From the NCBI RefSeq assembly GCF_029892565.1, contig NZ_JARXVH010000019.1, forward strand, positions 117,864 through 181,863: DNA of 64,000 nt. Direction: 5' to 3'. Made by a program: the position numbers and the translations under genes. Under the pieces are notes generated by a model. That model was not told where the DNA came from. It worked only from the letters and a program-made list of their open reading frames with translations, and made no database searches. This document shows, in pieces, positions 33,067 to 40,617 of this stretch (within the stretch, counting starts at the first letter, position 1; the number at the start of each line of letters is the position of its first letter). This DNA is from Streptomyces pseudovenezuelae. Its GTDB lineage: Bacteria; Actinomycetota; Actinomycetes; Streptomycetales; Streptomycetaceae.

Positions 33067-33813
33067 TTAGAGCGCGCGCTCCCGGGCCTGAAGTGCCGTT
33101 TCGCCCACCGGTCCGCGGTGCTCGGGGCCGTGCCCGGGCAGCAGCAGGTCGCCGTCCAGGCCGGCCAGGACGTCCAGCGAGGCGACGGCCCGGGCGCGCT
33201 CGTGGTGGAACATGTCGGGCAGCAGCTGCGGGCCCTGTACGCGCGAGGTGGGGTGGCCGGTGACCAGGGCGTCGCCGGAGAGCACCACTCCGGCGTCCGG
33301 GAGGTGGAAGGCCGCGTGTCCGTCGGTGTGGCCGGGCGTGTGCACCGGCACGGGCCGGCCCGGCAGGTCCAGGGGTCCCGCGGTGGGGAACGGCTCCGGC
33401 TCGGCGACGGGCACGTGGGCCGTGCCGCCGGACCGCATGGCGTGCAGCGCCCAGGGCAGGACCCCGGGCCGCCAGCTGTTCCTCAACACCTGCCCGACGC
33501 CCACCTGGTGCAGGAACTCCCGGCGGGCGTGCGGGACTTCGGCCTCGTGCAGATAGACCGGGGTGCCGTAGGCGGCGCGCAGGTACTCGGCGGACCCGAT
33601 GTGGTCGTTGTGCGCGTGGGTGATCAGCACCGCCGCGACCGCCTCCGGCGCGGCGCCGACCGCAGTGAGGGAGGCGAGAACCTGCTCCCGGTCCCCGGGG
33701 TAGCCGGTGTCGACGAGGGTGACCTGGTCCCCCTCGGTGAGGATCACCCAGTTCGTGTTGGAACCGTGCACGAGATGAACGCCGTCGGCTACCTGGTGCA
33801 CGTCTGCCCGCAT
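33067..33813 (-). CDS. MBL-fold metallo-hydrolase
   Basis: A 248-residue cytoplasmic metallo-beta-lactamase-fold enzyme. The binuclear metal motif is THAHNDHIG (H66, H68, D70, H71), followed by VHTPGHTDGHAAF, the bridging Asp in LSGDALVTG and the last His in LLPGHGPEH. It resembles the thioester hydrolase/lactonase-like groups; the true substrate is unknown. Start ATG 33813 gives the common opening DVHQVADGVHLVHG. It is probably co-transcribed with the DUF4032 gene 41 bases downstream. Confidence 0.88.
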   Translation of the reverse strand: MRADVHQVADGVHLVHGSNTNWVILTEGDQVTLVDTGYPGDREQVLASLTAVGAAPEAVAAVLITHAHNDHIGSAEYLRAAYGTPVYLHEAEVPHARREFLHQVGVGQVLRNSWRPGVLPWALHAMRSGGTAHVPVAEPEPFPTAGPLDLPGRPVPVHTPGHTDGHAAFHLPDAGVVLSGDALVTGHPTSRVQGPQLLPDMFHHERARAVASLDVLAGLDGDLLLPGHGPEHRGPVGETALQARERAL

Positions 33814-33929
33814 GATCGCCCCGCGTCCTGAGGTCCCGTCCCTGCCCGTCACCACCAGCAAAGCAGACCGGGATGCTTCCGGAACCGTCGGGTCCGCGCC
33901 AACTCGCGCGCGGGGCGTGCGGGATACGA

Positions 33930-33960
33930 GCTGCCTCCGGCACCGTCCGCCGGAGGCAGC
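33930..33960 (-). terminator. 12-bp stem terminator after the AlkB-like gene
   Basis: GCTGCCTCCGGC (33930-33941), loop ACCGTCC, GCCGGAGGCAGC (33949-33960). It lies 36 bases after the stop at 33996 of the minus-strand dioxygenase gene. It has no T-run but is very stable. Confidence 0.7.
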
Positions 33961-33995
33961 CCCGGCCGTGCGTCCGAAGCGGCCGCCTCTCCGCC

Positions 33996-34622
33996 TCAGC
34001 GCACGCCGTGCGGGCGGAACTGCACGCTGATGCGCGGTCCCGCGGCTCGTGTGCTCTTCGGTACGCAGTGCTCCCACGTGCGCTGACAGGAGCCGCCCAT
34101 CACGATCAGGTCCCCGTGCCCCAGCGGCCGGCGCACCGACTCGCCGCCGCGCACCGGACGCAGCAGCAGGTCGCGGGGCGCGCCCACGGAGAGGATCGCG
34201 ACCATGGTGTCCTCGCGCGCACCCCGCCCGATCCGGTCCCCGTGCCAGGCCACACTGTCCCGCCCGTCGCGGTAGTGGCACAGCCCGGCCGTGGTGAACG
34301 GCTCGCGCAGCTCGGTGGCGTAATGCGCGCTGAGCGCCTCGCGCGCCTCGTCCAGCACGGGGTGGGGGAGGGCGTCGTCCCGTCCGTAGAACGCCAGCAG
34401 TCTTGGTATGTCGACGACCTGGTCGTACATCGTGCGGCGCTCCGCGCGCCAGGGGACCTCGGCGGCCAGCTGTTCGAACAGCGTGTCCGAGCCGCCGAGC
34501 CAGCCGGGCAGCACGTCGAGCCAGGCGCCCTGACCAAGCCGCGTCCGACGGATCCCGTCGAGGGAACCGAGCGCCAACCGGTCCGTCTGGTCGAAGAGAG
34601 AGCCCTGGAGGTGCGTGGTCAT
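33996..34622 (-). CDS. AlkB-like 2-oxoglutarate/Fe(II)-dependent dioxygenase
   Basis: A 208-residue enzyme that should oxidatively demethylate alkylated DNA or RNA bases. The iron ligands are H127 and D129 (VAWHGDRIG) and H185 (RTWEHCVPK). The 2-oxoglutarate arginines are in RISVQFR (R197, R203), and the nucleotide-recognition lid is the region around MYDQVVDIPRLLAFYG. Length fits the bacterial AlkB/ALKBH2 type. Divergent from the TetR gene; terminated by a strong hairpin. Confidence 0.9.
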   Translation of the reverse strand: MTTHLQGSLFDQTDRLALGSLDGIRRTRLGQGAWLDVLPGWLGGSDTLFEQLAAEVPWRAERRTMYDQVVDIPRLLAFYGRDDALPHPVLDEAREALSAHYATELREPFTTAGLCHYRDGRDSVAWHGDRIGRGAREDTMVAILSVGAPRDLLLRPVRGGESVRRPLGHGDLIVMGGSCQRTWEHCVPKSTRAAGPRISVQFRPHGVR

Positions 34623-34676
34623 GGATCCAGCGTACCTCTAAATCGAAAACCTGTTCCTATTCGATTCTCGCCCGTT

Positions 34677-34732
34677 CCCGATACGGGTCGGCTGTCGTCC
34701 AGGCCTTTCGATGCAGTCGTGTATCGGATACA
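34677..34732. promoter_or_regulatory. TetR-type operators upstream of the regulator gene
   Basis: TGTATC-G-GATACA (34720-34732) is a perfect palindrome 27 bases before the TetR start. CCCG-ATA-CGGG (34677-34687) and a further CCCGTATCG (from 34735) repeat the CGATAC/GTATCG core. They are probably autoregulatory sites that may also control the divergent AlkB-like gene. Confidence 0.65.
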
Positions 34733-34758
34733 TTCCCGTATCGAACGGAGGTCCGGAC

Positions 34759-35385
34759 ATGACAACGGAGGACACGGCCCGGCGCGTCACCAGGCGCCGG
34801 ATCCGCACGCGCGCCAATCTCCTCGACGCCGCGTTCGCCGTCTTCGCCGCCAAGGGGTTCGGGCGGGTCTCCATCGAGGAGGTCTGCGAGGCCGCGGGCT
34901 ACAGCAGGGGCGCCTTTTACTCGAACTTCGCCACCCTGGACGAGCTGTTCTTCGCGCTCTACCAGGAACGCGCCGACCTCATCGCGGACCAGGTGTCCGG
35001 TGCGCTCGCCCTCGACGGGCCGGATCTCGATGTGCCGGCCGCTGTCGACCGCGTCACCGAGGTGCTGCTGCTCGACCGGGACTGGCTGCTGGTCAAGACC
35101 GACTTCCTGGTGCACGCCGCCCGCGACCCGGCCGTGGCGCGGACCCTGCTGGAACACCGCGCGCGACTGCGCCGGGCGATCCGCGACCGGCTCGCCCGGG
35201 CCCGGGGCCACGCCCGACTGCCCGCCGTGCTCGGCGACCTGGACGGCGCGGCGCACGCCGTGGTCGCCGCCTACGACGGCGTCACCACCCAACTGCTGCT
35301 GGACAAGGACGCCGAGCGCGCCCGCGCCTGGCTCGGGCAACTGCTCACCGCGCTGCTGACCGACAGCGGCGACACCGCCGTATGA
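34759..35385 (+). CDS. TetR/AcrR family transcriptional regulator
   Basis: 208 residues. The N-terminal helix-turn-helix region is RANLLDAAFAVFAAKGFGRVSIEEVCEAAGYSRGAFYSNFATLDELF (about 20-62), a well-conserved TetR pattern; the C-terminal ligand domain is helical. Start ATG 34759 has CGGAGG seven bases upstream. It precedes the FAD dehydrogenase by 60 bases on the same strand and sits behind palindromic operators, so it likely represses itself and that enzyme. Confidence 0.9.
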   Translation: MTTEDTARRVTRRRIRTRANLLDAAFAVFAAKGFGRVSIEEVCEAAGYSRGAFYSNFATLDELFFALYQERADLIADQVSGALALDGPDLDVPAAVDRVTEVLLLDRDWLLVKTDFLVHAARDPAVARTLLEHRARLRRAIRDRLARARGHARLPAVLGDLDGAAHAVVAAYDGVTTQLLLDKDAERARAWLGQLLTALLTDSGDTAV

Positions 35386-35445
35386 CATCGCCGTACACAT
35401 CAATGCAAACCGTGCACATCACCAGATGAAGAAGGGACGGTCGCC

Positions 35446-37119
35446 ATGGATGCCGACGTCATCGTCGTCGGAGCGGGCCTCGCGGGCCTGGTCGCCGCGC
35501 ACGAACTCACCAGCCGGGGACGGCGGGTCGCGCTGGTCGACCAGGAGAACGCCGCCAACCTCGGCGGCCAGGCGTTCTGGTCGTTCGGCGGACTGTTCCT
35601 CGTCGACTCCCCGCAGCAGCGCCGCCTCGGCATCAAGGACTCCTTCGAGCTGGCCTGGAACGACTGGCAGGGCAGCGCCGGATTCGACCGGCAGGACGAC
35701 GAGGACTCCTGGGCGGTGCGCTGGGCGCGCGCGTACGTCGAGTTCGCGGCGGGGGAGAAGCTGAGCTGGCTGGAGGGGCACGGCATCAAGCTGCTGCCGA
35801 CCGTCGGCTGGGCCGAGCGCGGTGACCTGCGCGCCGACGGACACGGCAACTCCGTACCCCGCTTCCACATCGCCTGGGGGACCGGCACGGGCGTCGTGGA
35901 GCCGTTCGTCGAGTACGCCAAGCAGGCCAGGCGTGACGGCCTGCTGACCTTCTACCACCGCCACCAGGTCGACGCCCTGGTCGTCGAGGACGGCACCGCA
36001 CGCGGCGTGCGCGGCACGATTCTGGCCGACGACACCTCACCCCGCGGCGTCTCCTCCAACCGCGACCGCGTCGGCGACTTCGAACTCACCGCCCAAGCCG
36101 TCGTCGTCACCTCCGGAGGCATCGGCGCCGACCACGACATCGTCCGCCGCTACTGGCCCGAGCGCCTGGGCACCCCGCCCGCCGAGATGGCCACCGGCGT
36201 GCCCGCCTACGTCGACGGGCGCATGCTCGACATCAGCGCCGAGGCGGGCGTACGCCTGGTCAACCGCGACCGCATGTGGCACTACACGGAGGGCCTGCAC
36301 AACTGGGACCCGATCTGGCCCGGCCACGGCATCCGCATCCTGCCGGGTCCGTCGTCGATGTGGTTCGACGCACTGGGACGCCGGCTGCCCGACCCCTGCC
36401 TGCCCGGCTACGACACCCTCAGCACGCTCAAGTACCTGCGCACCACCGAGGACATCGCGGACTACGACCACTCCTGGTTCGTCCTCACCCAGAAGATCAT
36501 CGAGAAGGAGTTCGCGCTCTCCGGCTCCGAGCAGAACCCCGACATCACCGCCAAGGACAAGACCGCGGTCCTGCGCGACCGCCTCCTCGGCAAGGGCGCC
36601 CCGGGCCCGGTGGACGCGTTCCTGCGCAAGGGCGCCGACTTCGTGACCGCCCCGACCCTGGAGCAGCTCGTCGGGAAGATGAACGGCCTCACGGACAAGC
36701 CGCTGCTCGACGCGGAGCGGCTGCGCCGCCAGATCGAGGCCCGCGACCTGCAGATGACCAACCCGTACAGCAAGGACTCCCAGGTCCAGGGCATCCGCAA
36801 CGCCCGCCGCTACATCGGCGACCGTCTCGGCCGCGTCGCCACCCCGCACCGCATCCTCGACCCCGCGGCAGGCCCGCTGATCGGTGTCAAGCTCCACATC
36901 CTGACCCGCAAGACCCTCGGCGGCATCCAGACCGACCTCGACTCCCGCGCGCTGGGTGCCGACGGGACACCCATCGAGGGCCTGTACGCGGCCGGCGAGG
37001 TCGCCGGCTTCGGCGGTGGCGGCGTCCACGGCTACAACGCGCTGGAGGGCACCTTCCTGGGCGGCTGCCTCTTCTCGGGCCGCGCGGCGGGTCGTGCCGC
37101 GGCGCAACAGACCGGCTGA
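35446..37119 (+). CDS. FAD-binding dehydrogenase (fumarate reductase/KstD-like flavoprotein family)
   Basis: 557 residues. The N-terminal FAD-binding Rossmann motif is VIVVGAGLAGLVAAHEL, the middle cap domain includes FWSFGGLFLVDSPQQ, and the C-terminal flavin segment is GLYAAGEVAGFGGGGVHGYNALEGTFLGGCLFSGRAAG. This is the architecture of fumarate-reductase-like and 3-ketosteroid-1-dehydrogenase-like enzymes and of many annotated FAD-binding dehydrogenases. The substrate is unknown. No flavin-binding partner subunit is nearby. The preceding TetR gene suggests induction by a small hydrophobic ligand. Confidence 0.88.
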   Translation: MDADVIVVGAGLAGLVAAHELTSRGRRVALVDQENAANLGGQAFWSFGGLFLVDSPQQRRLGIKDSFELAWNDWQGSAGFDRQDDEDSWAVRWARAYVEFAAGEKLSWLEGHGIKLLPTVGWAERGDLRADGHGNSVPRFHIAWGTGTGVVEPFVEYAKQARRDGLLTFYHRHQVDALVVEDGTARGVRGTILADDTSPRGVSSNRDRVGDFELTAQAVVVTSGGIGADHDIVRRYWPERLGTPPAEMATGVPAYVDGRMLDISAEAGVRLVNRDRMWHYTEGLHNWDPIWPGHGIRILPGPSSMWFDALGRRLPDPCLPGYDTLSTLKYLRTTEDIADYDHSWFVLTQKIIEKEFALSGSEQNPDITAKDKTAVLRDRLLGKGAPGPVDAFLRKGADFVTAPTLEQLVGKMNGLTDKPLLDAERLRRQIEARDLQMTNPYSKDSQVQGIRNARRYIGDRLGRVATPHRILDPAAGPLIGVKLHILTRKTLGGIQTDLDSRALGADGTPIEGLYAAGEVAGFGGGGVHGYNALEGTFLGGCLFSGRAAGRAAAQQTG

Positions 37120-37128
37120 CCAAGGCGC

Positions 37129-37179
37129 CTGGCCCGTCTCCTCGTACCAGGGCAGTCAGTCCTGGAGGAGACGGGCCAG
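37129..37179. terminator. Bidirectional terminator overlapping the DUF488 gene end
   Basis: CTGGCCCGTCTCCTC (37129-37143) pairs perfectly with GAGGAGACGGGCCAG (37165-37179); the 21-base loop contains a further CCAGG/CCTGG pairing. The 3' arm is inside the last codons of the convergent DUF488 gene, and the 5' arm follows the FAD dehydrogenase stop by nine bases. Confidence 0.75.
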
Positions 37180-37506
37180 CACCGCCGCGTGGCTCTGCTC
37201 GGGTGCCTTCGCCGCGGTGAGCAGTGTGATGGGGCCCTTGGCCGCCGACTCGCGTACACCGTCGAGGAGTTCGGCCACCTCGGGGACCGCCAGCTCAGCC
37301 TCGTACCGGCGGGCGAACTCCTCGTAGGACCCCTCACCGGCGTGGTACCAGCGGCGCAGTTCGGTCGACGGGGTGAGTGCCTTGGGCCACTCGTCGACGG
37401 CCGCCGCCTCCTTGGAAAGACCGCGCGGCCACAGCCGGTCCACCAGGACGCGGACGCCGTCCTGCGGCTCGGGCGATTGGTAGACGCGACGCACACGAAC
37501 GGTCAC
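37156..37506 (-). CDS. DUF488 family protein
   Basis: A 116-residue protein with the DUF488 signature: RVRRVYQSPEPQDGVRVLVDRLWPRGLSKE, the conserved W-K/W-P region and RRYEAEL..., ending ITLLTAAKAPEQSHAAVLARLL. Function unknown; the family fold suggests nucleotide or small-molecule binding. Start GTG 37506 follows GAGAGG by seven bases and gives the usual family length; the longer frame from 37542 is not needed. Confidence 0.87.
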   Translation of the reverse strand: MTVRVRRVYQSPEPQDGVRVLVDRLWPRGLSKEAAAVDEWPKALTPSTELRRWYHAGEGSYEEFARRYEAELAVPEVAELLDGVRESAAKGPITLLTAAKAPEQSHAAVLARLLQD

Positions 37507-37662
37507 GGCCGGGCCTCTCTCCGGGGACGGGACGCTGTCCACGGTAGTTCGGGGAGGCCGGGTGACGCTTCGTGACTTGACCTGACGGAGGGGGAAACCG
37601 TACGAGGTGCCCCTCTAGCCTGGGGCCGTTTGATCACCCGCCACCCCCCCGAAGGAGCGCAT

Positions 37663-39087
37663 GTGAGGCAATCCCGCCGGCAAGGCACCAGACGTACCGC
37701 CGTCCTCCGCCGCGAGGCCGTCGTCGTGACCGTCCCCGTCGCCGTCGCGGCTCTGCTCGCCGCTGCCGGACCCGCCGCGGCCGGCACCACCGGGGCGTCC
37801 GGTGTCGGCGACCCGTACTTCCCGCTCGCCGGGAACGGCGGCTACCACGTCGAGCACTACGGACTGACCCTCGGTTACGACACCGGCAGCCGGCACCTGG
37901 ACGGCACCGCGGTTCTCACCGCCCGGGCCACTGAGCGGCTCACCCGCTTCGACCTCGACTTCTCGGGCCTGAAGATCACAGGCCTGACCGTCGACCACGC
38001 CAGGGCCGACTTCCGGCGCAGTGGACAGGAACTCGTCGTCACCCCGCGCCACTCACTGCACAAGGGCCAGAAGTTCCGCGTCACCGTCACCTACAACGGC
38101 GTCCCGAAGCCGGTCACCGACCCCGACGGCTCGCCCGACGGCTGGATCCCCACCGACGACGGCGCCTTCGTCGCCGGCGAACCCCAGGGCGCGATGACCT
38201 GGTTCCCGGCGAACAACCATCCCAAGGACAAGTCCTCGTACGACATCACGATCACGGTCCCCAAGGGGCGCACCGCGGTCGCCAACGGCGTGCTCCTCGG
38301 GCAGCGGACCGCGCACGGGAAGACCACATTCCGCTGGCGTCAGCGCGAACCCATGGCCGCCTATCTGGCCACGGCCACGGTCGGCAGGTTCCAGGTCGAG
38401 CAGTACCGGACCCGTGACGGCATCCAGGTCTACAACGCGGTCGACCCGCGCGAGGCCGCCGCCGCGGCGCCCGTGCTCAAGAAGCTGCCGTCCGTACTGG
38501 AGTGGGAGAGCAAGCTCTTCGGGCCGTACCCGTACCGCGCCGCCGGATCCATCGTCGACCACGCGCCCGACGTCGGGTACGCCCTGGAGACACAGACGCG
38601 TCCCGTGTACGACTCGGCGCCCGGTCTCGGCACCCTCGTCCACGAGAACGCCCACCAGTGGTTCGGCGACTCCGTGTCGCTGACCTCCTGGAAGGACATC
38701 TGGCTCAACGAGGGCTTCGCGACCTACGCGGAGTGGCTCTACAGCGAGCAGCACGGCGGCGCGAGCGCGCAGAAGTCCTTCGACGCGCTCTACGCCCGCC
38801 CGGCGAGCGACGGCCTGTGGGAGTTCCCGCCCGGCGACCCGGGCAGCGGCGCCAACATCTTCGGCACACCGGTCTACGCCCGTGGCGCGATGGCCCTGCA
38901 CGAACTGCGTACGGCCGTCGGCGACCCGGCGTTCTTCCGGACCCTGCGGGCCTGGGCGGCCCAGCACCACGACGGGAACGGTACGACCGCGCAGTTCGTT
39001 CGTCTCGCGGAGCGGGTGTCCGGAAAGGACCTGGACGGGCTGTTCCACACCTGGCTCTACGAGCCGGGCAAGCCGAACAAACCCTAG
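37663..39087 (+). CDS. Secreted M1 family metallopeptidase (aminopeptidase N-like)
   Basis: 474 residues. A positively charged start and long hydrophobic signal (about 20-50) precede an N-terminal beta domain of the M1 family (YHVEHYGLTLGYDTGSRHLDG) and a gluzincin catalytic domain. The zinc site is HENAHQWFGD (H327, E328, H331) with NEGFATYAEW (E350), correctly spaced 18 residues apart. The C-terminal domain of long aminopeptidases is missing, as in the short secreted actinobacterial M1 peptidases. Start GTG 37663 follows AAGGAG by five bases. The L,D-transpeptidase-like lipoprotein gene begins 41 bases downstream. Confidence 0.9.
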   Translation: MRQSRRQGTRRTAVLRREAVVVTVPVAVAALLAAAGPAAAGTTGASGVGDPYFPLAGNGGYHVEHYGLTLGYDTGSRHLDGTAVLTARATERLTRFDLDFSGLKITGLTVDHARADFRRSGQELVVTPRHSLHKGQKFRVTVTYNGVPKPVTDPDGSPDGWIPTDDGAFVAGEPQGAMTWFPANNHPKDKSSYDITITVPKGRTAVANGVLLGQRTAHGKTTFRWRQREPMAAYLATATVGRFQVEQYRTRDGIQVYNAVDPREAAAAAPVLKKLPSVLEWESKLFGPYPYRAAGSIVDHAPDVGYALETQTRPVYDSAPGLGTLVHENAHQWFGDSVSLTSWKDIWLNEGFATYAEWLYSEQHGGASAQKSFDALYARPASDGLWEFPPGDPGSGANIFGTPVYARGAMALHELRTAVGDPAFFRTLRAWAAQHHDGNGTTAQFVRLAERVSGKDLDGLFHTWLYEPGKPNKP

Positions 39088-39128
39088 AACCTGACGAGTT
39101 CCTGATAAGTCTGGGTCAAGGTCGAGTC

Positions 39129-39899
39129 ATGATCATGCGCAGACCCCATGTCGCTCTGCTGGCCGCGTCCCTGCTCCTCGCGGGATGCGGCAGCGGTGCC
39201 GTGGCGTCGCCGGGCCACCCGTCCGGCGCCGCCACGTCGGAACCCGGGCCGCCCGCCTCCACGACGGCGATCCCCTCCTCGCCCTCGCCGGCCATGTCCG
39301 CCGAGGCCGCCCGCCTGGAACTGCCGGGCCTCGGGCCCAAGACGCTGGCCCAGGTCCCCTCCGACGCCCGACAGGCCGTCGTGGTCACCGGCCGGGGCAA
39401 GAACTCGCCGACGTCCGAGGTCGTCCTGTACGAGCGCGCGTCCACCGGCTGGCAGCCCGGCGAGAGCTGGCCCGCGCACAACGCGCTCAAGGGCTGGAGC
39501 GACCACCACATGGGCGGTGACCTGCGCTCACCGATCGGCGTGTACGGCCTCACGGACGCCGGCGGCCTGCTCCGCGACCCCGGCACCAAGCTGACGTACG
39601 ACCAGGGCTACGGATTCGTCTCGCCCGGCACGGGCTTCGAGGGCGAGCCGCTGAAGGGCTCCTTCGACTACGTCGTCGCCATTAACTACAACCGTCAGCC
39701 GGGCACCTCGCCCCTGGACTGGACCCGTCCCCTCGGTGCGAACCGGGGCGGCGGAATATGGTTCCACGTCGACCACGGCGGGCCGACGCACGGATGCGTG
39801 AGCATCGCCGAGAAGCACATGGAGCAGCTTCTCCTGGCGCTCGACCCGCACCTCCACCCCGTCGTCGTGATGGGGGACGCCGCGTCCCTCGCGCGCTGA
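39129..39899 (+). CDS. L,D-transpeptidase-like (YkuD fold) lipoprotein
   Basis: A 256-residue lipoprotein. The signal ends in the lipobox LLAGC (Cys about 20). A Ser/Pro-rich tether follows, then an ErfK/YkuD-type domain with GIWFHVDHGGPTHGCVSIAEKHM. The catalytic cysteine lies in THGCVSI, close to the canonical SHGCVR. The first part (VVVTGRGKNSPTSEVVLYER, GGDLRSPIGVYGLTDAGG) matches the murein L,D-transpeptidase-related family with L-x-x-Y substrate segments. It probably remodels peptidoglycan or anchors proteins at the outer membrane face. Start ATG 39129 with AAGG upstream; ATG 39135 is alternative. Confidence 0.82.
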   Translation: MIMRRPHVALLAASLLLAGCGSGAVASPGHPSGAATSEPGPPASTTAIPSSPSPAMSAEAARLELPGLGPKTLAQVPSDARQAVVVTGRGKNSPTSEVVLYERASTGWQPGESWPAHNALKGWSDHHMGGDLRSPIGVYGLTDAGGLLRDPGTKLTYDQGYGFVSPGTGFEGEPLKGSFDYVVAINYNRQPGTSPLDWTRPLGANRGGGIWFHVDHGGPTHGCVSIAEKHMEQLLLALDPHLHPVVVMGDAASLAR

Positions 39900-39918
39900 A
39901 GCGCTTAGGATCCGCCGG

Positions 39919-40617
39919 GTGTGCGCACATGTGCTGGTCGCCGAGGACGACGAGATGCAGGCCGAACTCATCCGCCGCTCCCTGCTGGCGGAGGGCCACA
40001 CCGCCACCGTCGTGCACGACGGCGCGGCGGCTCTGGAGGCCGCCCGCAGGCTGCGGCCCGACCTCGTCGTCCTGGACCTGATGCTCCCGGTGATCGACGG
40101 CTTCGGCGTGTGCCGGGTGCTGCGCGGCGGCGACGCCGAGATACCCGTGCTGATGCTCACCGCGCGCTCCGAGGAGGACGACGTCCTGCTCGGCCTGGAG
40201 CTGGGCGCCGACGACTACATGACCAAGCCGTACAGCCCGCGCGAGCTGATGGCCCGGATCCGTACGGTGCTGCGACGCAGCGGGCGCGCGGACGGGGTGC
40301 GGGAGGAGCCCGTCGTACGCGCCGCCGGGCTGACCGTGGACCCGGTGCGGCACGAAGTGCGCTGTGACGGGGTGCCGGTGGAGTGCACCCCGGCCGAGTT
40401 CCAGGTCCTGCTGGCCATGGCGGGGGAGCCGGACCGCGTCTTCTCCCGGCGGCAGTTGTTGCAGGTCACCCGGGGGCTCGACCGGGCGTCCACGGAACGG
40501 GCCGTCGACGTCCACATCATGAACCTGCGCAAGAAGATCGAGGCCGACCCGCGGCGGCCCGTGCGGCTGCTGACCGTGTTCGGCGTGGGCTACAAGCTCA
40601 GCGGCGGCCGGGCGTGA
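39919..40617 (+). CDS. OmpR/PhoB family response regulator
   Basis: 232 residues. The receiver has D10/D11, phospho-acceptor D53 (LVVLDLMLP), the Thr in LMLTARS and the Lys in YMTKPYSPRELMARI. A C-terminal winged helix (TPAEFQVLLAMAGEPDRVFSRRQLLQ ... RAVDVHIMNLRKKIE...LLTVFGVGYKL) follows. Starts GTG 39919. The next gene starts GTG 40614, overlapping this stop (GTGA), so kinase and regulator are coupled. It follows the L,D-transpeptidase gene by 19 bases, so an envelope-related regulon is plausible. Confidence 0.92.
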   Translation: MCAHVLVAEDDEMQAELIRRSLLAEGHTATVVHDGAAALEAARRLRPDLVVLDLMLPVIDGFGVCRVLRGGDAEIPVLMLTARSEEDDVLLGLELGADDYMTKPYSPRELMARIRTVLRRSGRADGVREEPVVRAAGLTVDPVRHEVRCDGVPVECTPAEFQVLLAMAGEPDRVFSRRQLLQVTRGLDRASTERAVDVHIMNLRKKIEADPRRPVRLLTVFGVGYKLSGGRA

